Program-made: the position numbers and the translations under genes
In this document: in pieces, positions 51,001 through 63,611 of the stretch
How positions within the stretch are numbered: the stretch's first letter is position 1
Layout: each line of letters opens with the position of its first letter
Assembly: GCA_038373865.1 (NCBI GenBank)
Contig: JAXGGA010001708.1
Location: 1 to 64,000, forward strand
Length of the DNA: 64,000 nt
Source: Uloborus plumipes
Taxonomy: Eukaryota; Arthropoda; Arachnida; Araneae; Uloboridae
Reading direction: 5' to 3'
Notes under the pieces: model-generated
The model's database searches: none
The model's input: only the letters and a program-made list of their open reading frames with translations
What the model was told of the DNA's origin: nothing

Positions 51001-53070
51001 ATTGAAAATGCGTAACTTCTCGTTTAAATTGCTTCAAAGCAACAATTTTTATGGCTTATTCCAAAATCCGAATTATTTCTTGTATCCTCTGATGTTTTTT
51101 TTTCCGTGGCTGCACTGGATTGTGCCTGGAAAAGTAAAACGTTTTTGACATTAAATTGGTTGCCTTAAAATTGAGAAAAAACTCGAATAAGAATATTTAT
51201 ACAAAGATACAGCGACACGTAGTACTGCAACTACAAGTTCGTTAAGTTTCTTAAATTATATTTTTGAGACAAGCACAAAATATTTCAGTCCTATTAATGT
51301 AGTGATTCCTTCAAATTTCATGGCATCTGAATTATTTAGCTAATGTTAAATCATTATAAAGTTCTCGAAGCAAGTAATTAACATGAAAAGAAATTCTAAG
51401 CAGTCTTAATGATATTCTTTTCATTACGTCCTTGATTCTTGCTTTGATAGTTGAAGTTTATTTCGAAGGATGAATAATTTCTTTAATAACTTTAAATTGA
51501 ATTTTGCGAAAAGCTAATGCTGAACTTTATTAAAAGTATCTTGCACACCATTAAGATGCATATTTGTTTAAAAATTCTAATGAAGTCAGATTTCTTTCTT
51601 TTTATATTTACCATAACTTGGTGACACATTACTTTTTTCTCTCGAATTTTCTTTGATTAGTTAGAAAAAGAGTTAGTTTAAAAAATATGTATCAGAAAAT
51701 TGTTTAAAGAGTATAGTGAATCGTATTTTTTTATTTAATATTTTCTGTTAATTATGTTAGCATATTACGGATAGTAAGAAGTACATATTAAGACTACATT
51801 AATGTAGGCATTTTTTTTATCCACAGTTATAACTAAATAATTTGTTCACATTTACATTAATTTAATAATGTGTTTTACTGATTGAGCTCTGGCTTAAACT
51901 GAACTGTATTCAAGACTAATTTTTGTTCCTACTTTGTCTGTCAAAATTATCTCTCATATATTTTCAATTTAATTGCATATTGGAAGATAGAAGATAAAAA
52001 AAGGTTGCGTATCAATATTTTCCCATAGAAAGTATAACCTTCGAAAATAGATTATTTTGTTTGGGTACGAAAATCACGAAATACTTATTTTATTTTTTTT
52101 TTTGACTAAACTGTTTTAAATAACCATAAGTATCATACAGTCAGTTTTAATTGATTTTCATTTCTTGGAACTAAACTATTTAAAACTTTTGTTTTCTTTT
52201 CATGAAATTAGTGCGCTAATACAAAATGGTTAAAAAGTCATGCACAGCCGAAGAGACATGCATCAGTGCAATTCCTTGCTGTAAAAACTTATTAGGATAA
52301 CTATAGCAGGAGTTTTAAAAGTATTTCACTTAAATGTTCTTATATTGAAGGTTGTTCTAAAGGTTAAACCTTATCTTTAAACTTTTTTCTACATCAGATT
52401 ATTCTTTCAGACATCAGATAATATTTTTTTCATAAAGACAAAACCTTTTGGACACAAAGTAAGATCTTTAGAATAAGAACATCGTTAAATCGATAACTAT
52501 CTGCTTCTGATAAAAGAAAAGCAGTGATTACTGACTTACTATAATTAATTGAATTACTTTAATCTGTCTGTGCAGAGTTTAGAATTTGAACGAATGCAGT
52601 CAATTCATAAATTCCATATCCCATAAAGAAGAATAAGTAAATGAATAAATAAACTTAAGGAAAAAAAAGACACAATCATTTTGAAAAAGAAAAGTAAATC
52701 CATGTAAAGTACTAAGTGATGATACTAACCTATTAAAGAATGTTTTAAAGGTTACCAACATATTACAGATTCACATTTTTTGAACACAATGTCATACATA
52801 ATTATTTTATCAAGATTACCAGAGATTGTATCAGAATCGTTATGATGGAAATATTTTTGGTAAAATATAAGTATGGTGACATTAATTTAATGCCGCAATT
52901 AGATTAATAAATTTCTCAACAAGAAACAGATTTCATCACACCTCTGTAAGGGATTAAATCGTGAATTATCCTATTCATTTATCACATTCGATCGATCAGC
53001 TGACGAAACATAATGGCAACGAGAAAAATAGAACGAAAAAAAAAAGGTGAGTGAGAGAGAAATATGGCTT
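48076..53070. other. 5 kb without a gene
   Basis: Strongly AT-rich. Only short A/T-rich frames (for example 50714-50965, a K/L-rich chance frame). No inverted-repeat element ends noticed. Confidence 0.55.
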
Positions 53071-53245
53071 CACGCCCCCCATTTATTCACATCTGTTGTA
53101 CCCCAGGGAGGCATCCCATTGGCTGGAAAGCACCGCTTAAGACAGTCCGGGGGGTAGAGGTAGTAGACCACCCGTGAAAGGAAAAAGGATTTCTCAAGAT
53201 AATTGCCAAAGCTTTCTCCCGAGAATGAGGTCTATTTTTGGAAAT
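53071..53245. promoter_or_regulatory. GC-rich block with a CCAAT-type motif
   Basis: An isolated GC-rich stretch with CCCATTGGCTGG (inverted CCAAT box, about 53117-53128), GTACCCCAGGGAGGC and CAGTCCGGGGGGTAG. It could be part of a promoter or conserved element. No TATA box or coding start is evident nearby. Confidence 0.25.
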
Positions 53246-53256
53246 AGACTAGGGCA

Positions 53257-53545
53257 GTAGTGTTGCGGTTTCTTTCTCTCTGTTTAAGGGGAGAGGGGGT
53301 AGAGGCCGTTATTGAATTGTTTTTCGCTCGTGTAAACAGTGATAAAATCCATTTCAATATTACTTTCAATGAAAACTGGTCTGGTATTTCCAAATGAGAC
53401 AAAACGAGATGTGGTTTCCCTTGTGACAGGAAGTTATTTCGCCTACTTTCGCTGCTTTGTTGGGAAAAATATTCTTACAAAATATTTATTAAACTGTTGA
53501 AATGCAAATTGATTTAGAAATAAAGTGTAAATAACCCTTAAGCAT
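53257..53545 (+). repeat. Local duplication, copy 1
   Basis: It matches 53713-53980 over about 275 bp, starting TAGTGTTGCGGTTTCTTTCT and including AAACAGTGATAAAATCCATT and CTGGTCTGGTATTTC. Copies are about 456 bp apart; the spacer contains an AAAT tract and CATCCAGTTAAACCC. No element ends were found. Confidence 0.9.
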
Positions 53546-53712
53546 AGTAATTCCTCCCAGCCACCACATCCAGTTAAACCCTCATCAGGATAGGTACGGT
53601 AGTGACTGGTGGGGTCTAAATAAATAAATAAATAAATAAGTATATTAATTAGGTATAATAATATATTAAGTATTTAATAGACTATGTTTAATCTACAAAT
53701 CCTTTAGAAAGA

Positions 53713-53980
53713 TAGTGTTGCGGTTTCTTTCTTTCTGTCTAAAGGGAGAGGGGGTAAGGGACGTTATTGAATTGTTTTTCTCTCGTGTAAACAGTGATAA
53801 AATCCATTTCAATATTACTTTCAATAAAAACTGGTCTGGTATTTCAGAAAAAGACAAAGAGAGTGGTGGTTTTCCTTATGACATGAAGTTATTTCTCCCA
53901 CATTTGCTGCTTTGTTCAGATGAATGTTCTTACAAGATATTTATTAAACTGCTGAAATACAAATTGATTTAGAAATATGG
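53713..53980 (+). repeat. Local duplication, copy 2
   Basis: Second copy, diverged by substitutions and small indels. An 85-codon frame (53715-53972) is open here but interrupted in copy 1, which argues against coding function. Confidence 0.9.
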
Positions 53981-54034
53981 ACGTGAATAACTCAACTTAT
54001 TTTTCAATTAAAATTAAAGTGTATATTATTTTAA

Positions 54035-54545
54035 CCCATTAATGCCTGACATTTTTTTCCAAAGATATTTTGTATACTGGTTACAAACAGTGTTTAATGA
54101 ACAGGAAAAATAATAAAAAAATATGATGTCAAAAATAACTTTTTTATTAAGGAAAGAAAAATCGTCCCTTAAAAGTTACGATAGACCCCAGAGGGTACAT
54201 ACTTTTTTTACTAAATTTTTTTTCTACCTACGATTTAACATTTAAAAAGACATTTTATAAGAAGAAATAAAATCAGCAATTAACATAAATCGGAAAGCTG
54301 GGAATAACTTTGTAAACTTAGCTTTTTTTCTTGAGATTGTGAACGATGTTATTTTTGATAAAGATCATTTTAAAACTGCTACAGAAAACACTTTACAATA
54401 GTTATGTGCTGCAATCTGTTAATAACGATTTGAAACAAAACTAAGGTACTAATTGAACACTATTATTTGGTTGAAATGTTCATTTTGGCAAAATTCAGAC
54501 CCTTTTTTGGACCGTCCTTAAAAAGGGACGCTAGGCATTAATGGA
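54035..54545. mobile_element. piggyBac-like MITE (511 bp)
   Basis: TTAA lies outside both ends (54031-54034 and 54546-54549). The terminal repeats are CCCATTAATGCCTGAC and, inverted, TCCATTAATGCCTAGC. A GTCCCTT motif occurs inward of both ends. No transposase. TTAA duplication plus CCCAT-type ends indicate the piggyBac superfamily. Confidence 0.8.
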
Positions 54546-54549
54546 TTAA

Positions 54550-55279
54550 TACATTATTGATTTATTTATTTTGATAAATATGTTTCAAATTTGCAAGAAA
54601 TGTCACAAAAAATCAGTGACTCTAAATCAAAGGTTTATGTCAGTTTTGGATTTTAGAGCGATTAGATGTCTTTACTAAAAGCTGTTTTCTCACAGATCCA
54701 AATACTAGTGCATGCAGGCCTTTTCAATTCCTTTTTTTCATTGCAGTCAATATTTTTATTGTTTTTACATCGTAATTTATTTCCAATAACATGATCATGA
54801 ACTACGGTGTACGGAGCATCATCAAAGAGAATCTACCTTGTTTTGAGTTACGAGCATTAAAATGCAGCCATAAATCGAAAAGTATAAATAATTTTTTGCA
54901 CTTACCAACCTTAAATTAACTAAGTAAAAACTCTTAGTCTCTCTAAAATCCATTTTTCCCCAGTTTATGTTTTCTTACGTTGTTTCAACTAATTGTCTTA
55001 AACGATAAAGTCTAAGATAACATGCTTTTTGTGTAACAAAAAAAAAGTGCATTAATTGCTAAAAATTGCTATCTAATTAAGTATCTAACTCCCTGTTGCA
55101 TTTTCTCAACGATAAACATATTAATTTTCGCCTGACTGCAAAATTCATAATATCCAAAAAAAAATTGATATTCTTGATTATTAACGAAGTTAAGCATAAA
55201 TTGGGAACACAAAAAATATCTCTTTATTTAGCATTTTTAGTCTATTAATTCAAGCGCTCACAAAAAAGCGAAGGAGAGA
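54550..55279. other. AT-rich spacer
   Basis: Nothing recognisable. Confidence 0.55.
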
Positions 55280-55600
55280 AAAAAGATCAAAACACAGAGC
55301 AGTGCAATATACCTACGAATGGCTCTCACAGGATAGCAAACGTTTCCGTAGCCCCTCATTTAAACCCGCTTTCCTCATGGATTGTTGCAAACTCGATTGT
55401 TTTTCCCTCCACTAACGAGCCAGGCGACTGGATAATTGATTAGTGTAATGACAAGTAGCGGTAAAAGGAAAAAAAGGATGAGAGTAGTAAAGGTTCTGGT
55501 AATTAACGTTCACGCTTTTTCATTAAAACATAGCAATTTGCATGCGTAGACTAATGCGACCTAAAAGTTAATACATTAGGTTTCTTATGCTATTTCTTTA
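55280..55600. promoter_or_regulatory. Repeated homeodomain-site block A
   Basis: GC-richer block containing TTTTTCCCTCCACTAACGAG, then CTGGATAATTGATTAGTGTA, then CTGGTAATTAACGTTCACGC and TTTTTCATTAAAACAT. The first half is closely matched at 62459-62530 and the second half at 57090-57190. TAATTGATTAG is a spaced pair of TAAT/ATTA homeodomain cores. It is probably conserved cis-regulatory DNA, but coding or transcribed function is not excluded. Confidence 0.4.
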
Positions 55601-57039
55601 TGCAATTAATTTTTTTAAAGAGATTTCGCCAATAGCCACGTTATTCCCGAAACTAATTTCATTGCTCTGAAGGTAATTAGATTTTTTCCCGCTTTTCTTT
55701 GCAAGGTGTTTCTATTTATATTTATTCCAGCGTAAAAAAGTTTCTTGAAACTGAGATTTGTCCATTAATTTGCGCCGAGTATACGGTGAGGCACTTGAAA
55801 AAGGATATTTTAATTTGCTTGCTCGTGATTCACTTAGTATTTTCAATACTTGTTTGAACTTTATGGGGAAATATCAAAATGCAAACGAGTTTCCTTTTTT
55901 TTGGCGAAGTTCATTTTGCATAGAATCCTCTAAAATATTAATAGTTTGCATAAACTAATTTATCAAATTTAATGCTTTTACGTAAATATTAAATTATCTT
56001 AGCTTTGAATTTAAAAATAACATTTTTTTTTATAAAATAGTATGTATTTCTAGTAAAAATGATTCACATATTTCTGTAAAAAAATTGCAAATATTTAAAA
56101 ATGTGTGCAACTAAAAAAAAAAAAAAAGCACACACCTCACTACTTGATAAAAATAAACGCTGCATATTGCTTTCATGAAATACGTTACATAAATTATTTT
56201 GAACACACTCGTTTGTGTCAAAATATAACATTAATTTAATGCCCTTCTGTAGTTGAGAAAACAATATTGGGGATGGAGTCTCTGGAAAAAAAAAGTGGTT
56301 TGAAACCACATGCTTAAACGCATATGAAAGGCCTTATTTGAGTGATGCGAGTGGTTCAATTTCATTTATGATGTAAACGTTAGTCTTCACACAAGAAAAA
56401 AACTTACATTGGGAAGTCATATTTCCCTTACATTTAAAAGCAGAGTAGAATAGTACTTTCAAACCGCAAATTATATTAATGTTCAAAAAAAGGAAAATAA
56501 GGATTTCAATGCTAATATTCGCATCAAGTAATATGCCCGGTACATTGCATGCGAGTCAGTGGTTTATACAATATATAAAACATTGAACTATTAAATGACA
56601 CGTGTTGGCAGAGATAAAACTGACTTTGCCTCAGTCATTTCACATAAAAATAGAAGCATTAATTACTGCTGTGACGGCACTGTTACCATGAATGTAACTG
56701 AAAAAAATATTAGACAACAAAGAACATTTTTTGAGTCGCTAATGTTAATCAATGCAATGTTTATTATCTCTGAAAAAGTATAAGAAATAATTTAATATCA
56801 TGTTAAGTTTTTTACTTACACACACAAAGACTCACAAGTATGTGTGTGTGTTGATGATTAGACAGAAAGATAGTCAAATATAACCAAGTAACCTCTATTA
56901 ACTGCTCTATTCAGGCCCATAATACAATTACGCAACGTCGTAACACAATAACGAAACACTTTTCTTTCAATTACTATTTCGTTAACCATAAAATCAATTA
57001 TCGCAAACATTTCCATATTTTTATGCCTTTGTATCGTCG
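55601..57039. other. No gene recognised
   Basis: AT-rich; a short CA/TG inverted tract at 56818-56852. Frames such as 55758-55958 and 56064-56309 are unrecognised. Confidence 0.5.
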
Positions 57040-57215
57040 CGGAATTTTATTCCTCATGTTCCCACCAAACTGATAATTGATCAATCTAAAGACGAGAACA
57101 CAGTCTCGAAAATGTAAGAGCTTGTTAATTAACGTCCACACTTTTTCATAAGAAACTGGTAATCTACATATACAGAGACTAAACAAAGCTTAAAAGGTTG
57201 TACATTAGCCTTTTA
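57040..57215. promoter_or_regulatory. Repeated homeodomain-site block C
   Basis: CTGATAATTGATCAATCTAA, then TTAATTAACGTCCACACTTT with TTTTCATAAGAAAC and, later, TACATTAGCC. The order and spacing follow block A (55430-55590), showing common origin, though identity is lower. Confidence 0.35.
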
Positions 57216-58316
57216 TCTTGCTTGATCAGATAAGGCTGCTTGGTTTTTCATTATTTTATTTTAAAGGCACATGTAGTAAACAGTGAAAAGGTTTTGTTTT
57301 TCGCTCATAAAATTTCGTTAGGAGTAGGTGTAATTAGATTTTGGAACACGGTATTGTTGATATTCTTGTTCGTTATGTATAGGGTATTTTTTAGTTTTAG
57401 TACTAAACCAGCCTCTTACTTCAAGTAAGAATTTTCTACTTAAACAATATATTGTTTCTCAGCAAATGAGAATTTTCGCGAGTTTTAAAGCGCTCTTTGA
57501 TTTTTATTCTAGCAAAATCCAAATTTTCAATGCAACTCATTTTACATGGGTGATAACACTGGGATCAGTTTAGTTACTTGGGTTTACACTGTCATTTATT
57601 GTAATTATTGATATATGTAAGACTAACGTTAAAAAAAAATGTGATTATATTTTAACAAATAATTAGTATCGATTCGAGCAAAAGTCTGCTCTAGTCCCAG
57701 ATTTTTTAAAATATGTACACAAATAATACAGTATAAAGCTAAAGAGTTTGTTAGTTTGAACGCGCTAATCTCAGGAACTACTGGTTCGAATTGAAAAATT
57801 CTTTTTGTGCTGAATAGTCAATTTAACCAAGAAGGCTTTAGACTACATGAAATTACGTTGTATGCAAGGAATTATCATTATAGTTTAAAAATAATAATGA
57901 TCAAAAAGTACGAGCGGATTATTTTCCACTCTTCTCGAGAGATGGCGTTCATTAAAAGTATTGTTTTGATAACTGTGTAAAGCCGACAGGAATATATTTA
58001 CGTCAAGATTGTTTCTCACATGAACAACTGTATGTTGCATTATCAAGATCAGGTTGCGGAAAAAATCAGTACGTTCTACAACTAAACGAAAATAAAGCTA
58101 AAAGTATCGTGTATACAGAAGTAGTTTAAAGTACGTTGTTTATATTAAATAAAATTATATATATCCATATTTGATAAGACTGGGCTTCATATTTTTTTTT
58201 CAAAAAGTTTCTTTTATTTTTGTGTTTCCTGAGTATTTTTTTTATCCATTTTGATGAAAAGAAATGCTTTTTTTCTCATTTTTTGTTCAAGTTTTGTTAT
58301 TTTTTTGTTCAGGGAC
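57216..58316. other. No gene recognised
   Basis: AT-rich spacer. Confidence 0.55.
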
Positions 58317-58346
58317 AGCCCGTGCAACGCCAGACCATACAACTAG
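58317..58346 (+). mobile_element. Possible Helitron 3' end
   Basis: AGCCCGTGCAACGCCAGACC followed by ATACAACTAG and then T. Many Helitrons end in a short GC-rich hairpin of CCCGTGCAACGCACGGG type about 8 bases before CTAG|T. The hairpin here is imperfect, and no 5' TC end was located upstream. It differs from the Helitron at 27722-32139. Confidence 0.4.
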
Positions 58347-58347
58347 T

Positions 58348-59863
58348 GATTTTATAATTTTGTCCAGGTTCCGCAAAATAGTGCAAAATTTAAGTTGAAA
58401 AGTATGAATACTAAATTAATTACTTTCTCTAGTTTATGAGCTATAACAAATTTAGAACTTTTTTTCCTTTATTCAGCTTAATTTAAACTGTATAAAACTT
58501 ATCAAGCTGATGACTGAAACAAAATGTAAAAAAAAAGCTCAAATTGTGTCCACAAGTGCGTATTTAGCAATTAGCCCGACGTGTAACTATGTCCATTGTC
58601 ATTTAATTAATAGTAAAAAATGCTCCAAAAAATATTGTAATGAAAATTAAATGTGTTTCTTTGGGTTTAGCAAAAGAAGCGCATTACTATTGATTTTAAA
58701 GGTCCAGATTCAGAAAATGTAAATAAATACTAATTAGGAAAAAATACGATTGCAGCAAAAAATAAATTTTGTTTGTACTTCATGTTATTTTAAATAGTGA
58801 CTTCTGTCAGATGTTTGCATTTTTAGGCTCCCCTGGCATTTACTCTGATGAAAAACCGTTTTTAAAATATTCACCACTTCAATTTAATGGAGGAAAAATA
58901 CAACAAAAAGACATAAACTTCGAAAAGAAGATTGAAGTGCACACGCAAGGATTTATCCTTAATTTTTTCAGCTTTTCGCTTAAAGTTTTGAGAAAAAATT
59001 GTAAAAAACACTTTAAAGATTTTGAAAAAGAAAAGAAAATAAGTTCTTTTTTTCCCGTCTATAACACTTCATCTTTTTTCTTTCTTTCTTTATAATTTTT
59101 CTCTCTGTTTCTATCTATCTCTCTTTTTCTTTTTTTTCCTTCTTTTACATAAAATGTAAAACTGGTTAATAACTCAACTTGTTTTTGAAAAGCTACTAAA
59201 ATAGATGCCACCAGAGACATATGATGGATTTAAAATAGAAAATATTTTTTAATATTCGACAACTACTATATTTGTGTATCTTTTTCTTTGTGTATTGTAT
59301 TATCTTTCCCCCCCCCCTTATCCTTCATATTTTTCAACGATTGAAGATAAGCGTAGAATTGACATAATATTAGTATGTATCTTTATTTATACTTTTAATT
59401 TTTTAAAGCACACGCGCGTAACAGCATCTGCAAATAGTTGATTTTATAGTGTTTTAATGTTTGACATTGATGTAAATAAAATACATAATATATTTATATA
59501 TTACTTTTTTTTCAGGTATGTTGCAAAATGACTAAAGTTTTCTTGCTAAATATTCAGGTAAATGCTTTATAAACACTAGTGAAATTATATGATCTTGATA
59601 CCATACAAAATTGACTTTTTTGTTTGTGTCATACTAAGGGTCTCAAAAACTGAAGATTATTTTAGTGTTTTGAAGGTTTATATCCCAGTACTATGCTGTA
59701 TTTTTCTTTTTGATTTCTAGTAATCGAACAATCTTTCTATTAAACGAATGTTTAGCATGCATAATAGTATTAGAAACTGGAATGTACTTTCACCCCTTTG
59801 TAACGAATTCATTGAGTTTTTTAAAGTATAGCATCAAATTGAAAACACTGTTGATGAAAAGGC
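58348..59863. other. No gene recognised
   Basis: AT-rich; pyrimidine-rich tracts at 59080-59150 and 59300. The 108-codon frame 58769-59095 is F/K/S-rich and unrecognised. Confidence 0.5.
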
Positions 59864-60120
59864 ATTTAATGGTGTTTAATAAACAACATGTTGCGAAATA
59901 TAATGATCATAGTTTGGTGAAAATGTTTTTCAAACAATTGTGGTAATGTTATTTTTTATAACATTTTGGAGAAGTTCTAAGATTTCAATGAATTTAATGG
60001 TGTTTAATAAATAACTTGTTGCTAAATATAGTGTTCATATTTTGATAAAAGTGTTTTTCAAACCATATTGGTCATGTTTTTTTTTTTAATGACATTTTAC
60101 AGAAATTCTAAAATTTCAAG
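59864..60120 (+). repeat. Tandem duplication, 128-bp period
   Basis: ATTTAATGGTGTTTAATAAA occurs at 59864 and 59992. The following sequence (TTGTTGC.AAATATA, GTTTTTCAAAC, TTCTAA.ATTTCAA) aligns over the full period. Two copies, diverged. Confidence 0.85.
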
Positions 60121-62289
60121 AATACAAACCTTCGATGATGGATCGCGTTTCTGAATAAGTAATTACTTTTTCTACTTTTTATAAACATTCATGGTTCAAT
60201 ATCCACAGCCCCTCCATATCAATATACATTGCTTTAGATTTCGCTCTTAGTAGACACTTATCAGTGTGCTACGTATACTAAATCAGTAAACATTTTTATG
60301 AAAGAAAATGAAATACAATTTCTGAAAATGCTAGTAACTAATTGGGAAACATTTCTGGTACAGATTTCGTAAATAATTTATATTCAGTTTGGTCATTAAA
60401 TTTTTGTTGGTACACAAACTTTAAACTTGAAATTTAGATGATTGATTGCAACAATTACTAAAATATATAACATCTTATCTACACAATATTATGTATATAG
60501 CATATATTATTTAAATGAATGATATTTTTATCTTTAAAAAAATTCAGTTCTATCTTTGTATATTTATTTATTTAGTTCAAAAGCATAAAATTAAAGCAGA
60601 AAAAGATCCAAAGAATCAGGCTATGTTTTAAGTATTTAGTTAAAAAGAAATTAAGTCGAAAAAAATAAGTTGCTTGAATAAAATATGCAAACAACATTAC
60701 ATCTACATTCAAATATGTTTCTGGCAAGTATTATTTCACATTACTTTATACCACCATTAATGTCGATAACGATTTAAATAAATAATCAAATAACGGAAAC
60801 AGGTTTCGTTTCCTTTTACAAGCAGTATTGATGTTCTACTTCCGTAGAAAATGCAAGCATTCCAGCTGTCTACAAATACATAATATGTCAAAGAGAATTA
60901 ATTATACATCAACCATTAAGAATCTTTCTAAATGACTTTGTAAGGCGAATGATACGTATGGAGCGTTTTAACTGTAGATTGTATGTAATAATATTAAGAC
61001 GTTATGTCTTGTTTAAGCACTTTTTTCCTATTCCGTTTAAATTATACCAGAAAAAGAAAGAAGAAATTAGGAAATATTCTCTAGAAAATGTCATCATTCT
61101 GCGTCAAAAATGCAGTTCGTCATTGAATTGTTTAATAATACATTAAAAGCGCACATATGGTAAAAAAACAATTTCTTAATATCTTTTGGTCGCCTTGGGA
61201 CGCTCATTTATGTCATAAATTACGCATCAAATTTATTTCTAAATTTAATGTATTTGTAGAAATATATTACAACAGTAGTTTCTGATTAATATTAGAAATT
61301 TGTTGGACATCACATAATACGTTTTATCTAAAACAGTACAAATGTCCTCAATAAAGTTTAATTCTTATTTCCCTATCATTATTTGTATTTATCGGAGCTG
61401 TAATACCTTTATGTTAAAAACAATATATTTGTGCTGTAAACATACGCAACTCTTAAAGCTCAACATTTTTTTTAATTGCTAAGGGTGGGTACGTGTTCAG
61501 GACTATTGTACAGATTTTTATTAATCTCGGAAGGTTTTCTCTCTTTTCTGATCTATTTTTTTTTCTTTTAACGCATAACACCTATTTTGTAGCTAGTTTT
61601 TTCGTTGCTAAAATGATTTCCTTTTGCAGTCATCATAAAGTACGCACGTATAGCATTTAGTATTCGGTTCTCAAACTAAATATAAGAACTGTAGGCCCTG
61701 CCTTTCAACATTTATTTTGAGCTTATCATTTTTTAAATGAAATTTTGCGGCATGCGAAGAGCGGCATGTACACACAGTAAACGGTTACGTTGTAGCAACC
61801 ATTGGTACCTTTTAATTTGAACACCTTTTGTTCATAGACATATGACTGCAGTTTCAAAAGTGGGTATTTATGTATTTATCTTTCTCACATAAAATATTAA
61901 ATAATTTTTCGTGCGTTATTGTTTTTTGATTAATTTCTTACTTAAGTCAAAAGGTCAAAAAAGTTGGGTAATTTAAAGTAACAGTAATCAGCAAATTATG
62001 ACATATAGTTTTAATTTATCTGTCATTATCTCGTTCATAAAATGCATTCTCTTGCTTTTTTGAATGCATTAATTTTCTTTTACATAAGTTTTACAAATAA
62101 AAATAGTTTTTTTTTTGTGTGTGTGTGCTTGACACAACTTAAGTATCCTTACTGCAAATAATTTACACCTGAATTTTCTAGACATTGTTTTCAGCCAAAT
62201 GTTGTCATGCATATTCAAATAATGCCACTGTAAATTTTTCACACGAAAGTGAAAAATAAATAAATGAGCAACTAAAACGAACTCAGCCT
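60121..62289. other. No gene recognised
   Basis: AT-rich spacer; no element ends noticed. Confidence 0.55.
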
Positions 62290-62610
62290 CCAAAGCTTGA
62301 GAAACGTTTCCATCGATTGCCCAAAAAGCGGTATTCCACCAGGAAATAGCCGAAAAAATAGTTCCTCCTCCTTACCAGTGATTGCCATTACAAAAAGGTC
62401 CAGTACCTCTCGAACACTTTTACTTCAGTTGTGTTCCACGCGGCTGGCTGCGGACCTAATTGTTTTTCCCTCAACTAACGAGTCTAGCATCTGGATAATT
62501 GATTAGCTTAATGATAGGCAGGGACAAGGACGGGAGATAAAAATGGCCAGAGTGCTTCTAATTAACATCGACGTTTTTCTCTGGAAATGCAGCAAACCGA
62601 TTACATTAAC
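62290..62610. promoter_or_regulatory. Repeated homeodomain-site block B
   Basis: It contains TTTTTCCCTCAACTAACGAG, then CTGGATAATTGATTAGCTTA and TTCTAATTAACATCGACG, in the same order as block A at 55400-55520. About 70 bp around the TAATTGATTAG core are nearly identical between A and B. Overlapping frames on both strands (62297-62506, 62503-62766, 62543-62845) are open but unrecognised. Confidence 0.4.
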
Positions 62611-62790
62611 TGTTCGATCAGGTAATAATGAATTGGTTATCGATGCATTTTTAATGGACATTCCTCGTAGCTTAATGCGAGTCATTTTACTGCTGACATT
62701 TGTGTTGCCTATTATGAAAAAGTTTTTCATTGATAAAAAATGCAACTTAGGTATGACAAAAATCATATCATGCGACGTTAGTATATATTA

Positions 62791-63554
62791 TACAGAGATA
62801 GATATACGTACTCGACTAGATAAAAGATGTTATTTCTTGAAATAACGTCTGCATTAAAACTGCATTTAATTCTACACGAAAAAAAAAAAAATCGGTATCC
62901 TTGGCTATAATATAATGCTTCAATGCACAACACGTCAGTGCAGCAAGCAAAATAATGAAAAACTATTTTTTGTGCAACATGCAACCAATAGATTTATAAT
63001 GTAAGAAATACCTAATCAAAGTTTCTTCATTATTTGGTTTAAAAATGATTAGTAGCGATGGTGTTTCCCACCAACTTCAATATTGCCCTGCAGCCATCTG
63101 ACATTTAGTGCGAATATCCCAAAAATACTGAATTTGCAAAGTATTTCGCCGTTCGTACATTTTCTTTAAGAAACTTCATGCGCTGACAATTGAATCGCAT
63201 AATGACATTGCATTTATGGGTAAATAGCCAACATCGGTAGCTACATGGTTCGTCTATATGTTTTTATAGGTCGCTCATCTTTTAAACCAAGACCGCAGCC
63301 TTCGATGGCTACTTAAATGGTTTTGGAATCGACATCAAAATATAAATCAATACCTATACCTCTGTTAATATTTAAATATTAATTTATTGTCTATATCTGC
63401 AAATATTTATTGCTATGTATATATCTGTCTATCAATCATTGTATTTATCCATCTTTCATGTTGTTAATTTCTTTTGGTTGATTCATCAATATTTTCTGTT
63501 AATTTCAAGAAATAACGTCTTTTATCTAGTCGAATACGTATATCTATCTCTGTA
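62791..63554. repeat. Inverted-repeat (foldback) unit with 54-bp arms
   Basis: The left arm 62791-62844 and right arm 63501-63554 are inverted copies with about three mismatches in 54. They start TACAGAGATAGATATACGTA and end with TTATTTCTTGAAAT. Each arm contains a smaller palindrome (GTTATTTC..GAAATAAC in the left). The spacer is about 656 bp with no recognised coding. It may be a MITE, but no target duplication could be fixed. Confidence 0.8.
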
Positions 63555-63611
63555 TCTATCGCCTTATTTACCTAAGTCTATAAAAGAGAAAATCTTTCAT
63601 TATTTCAACTA

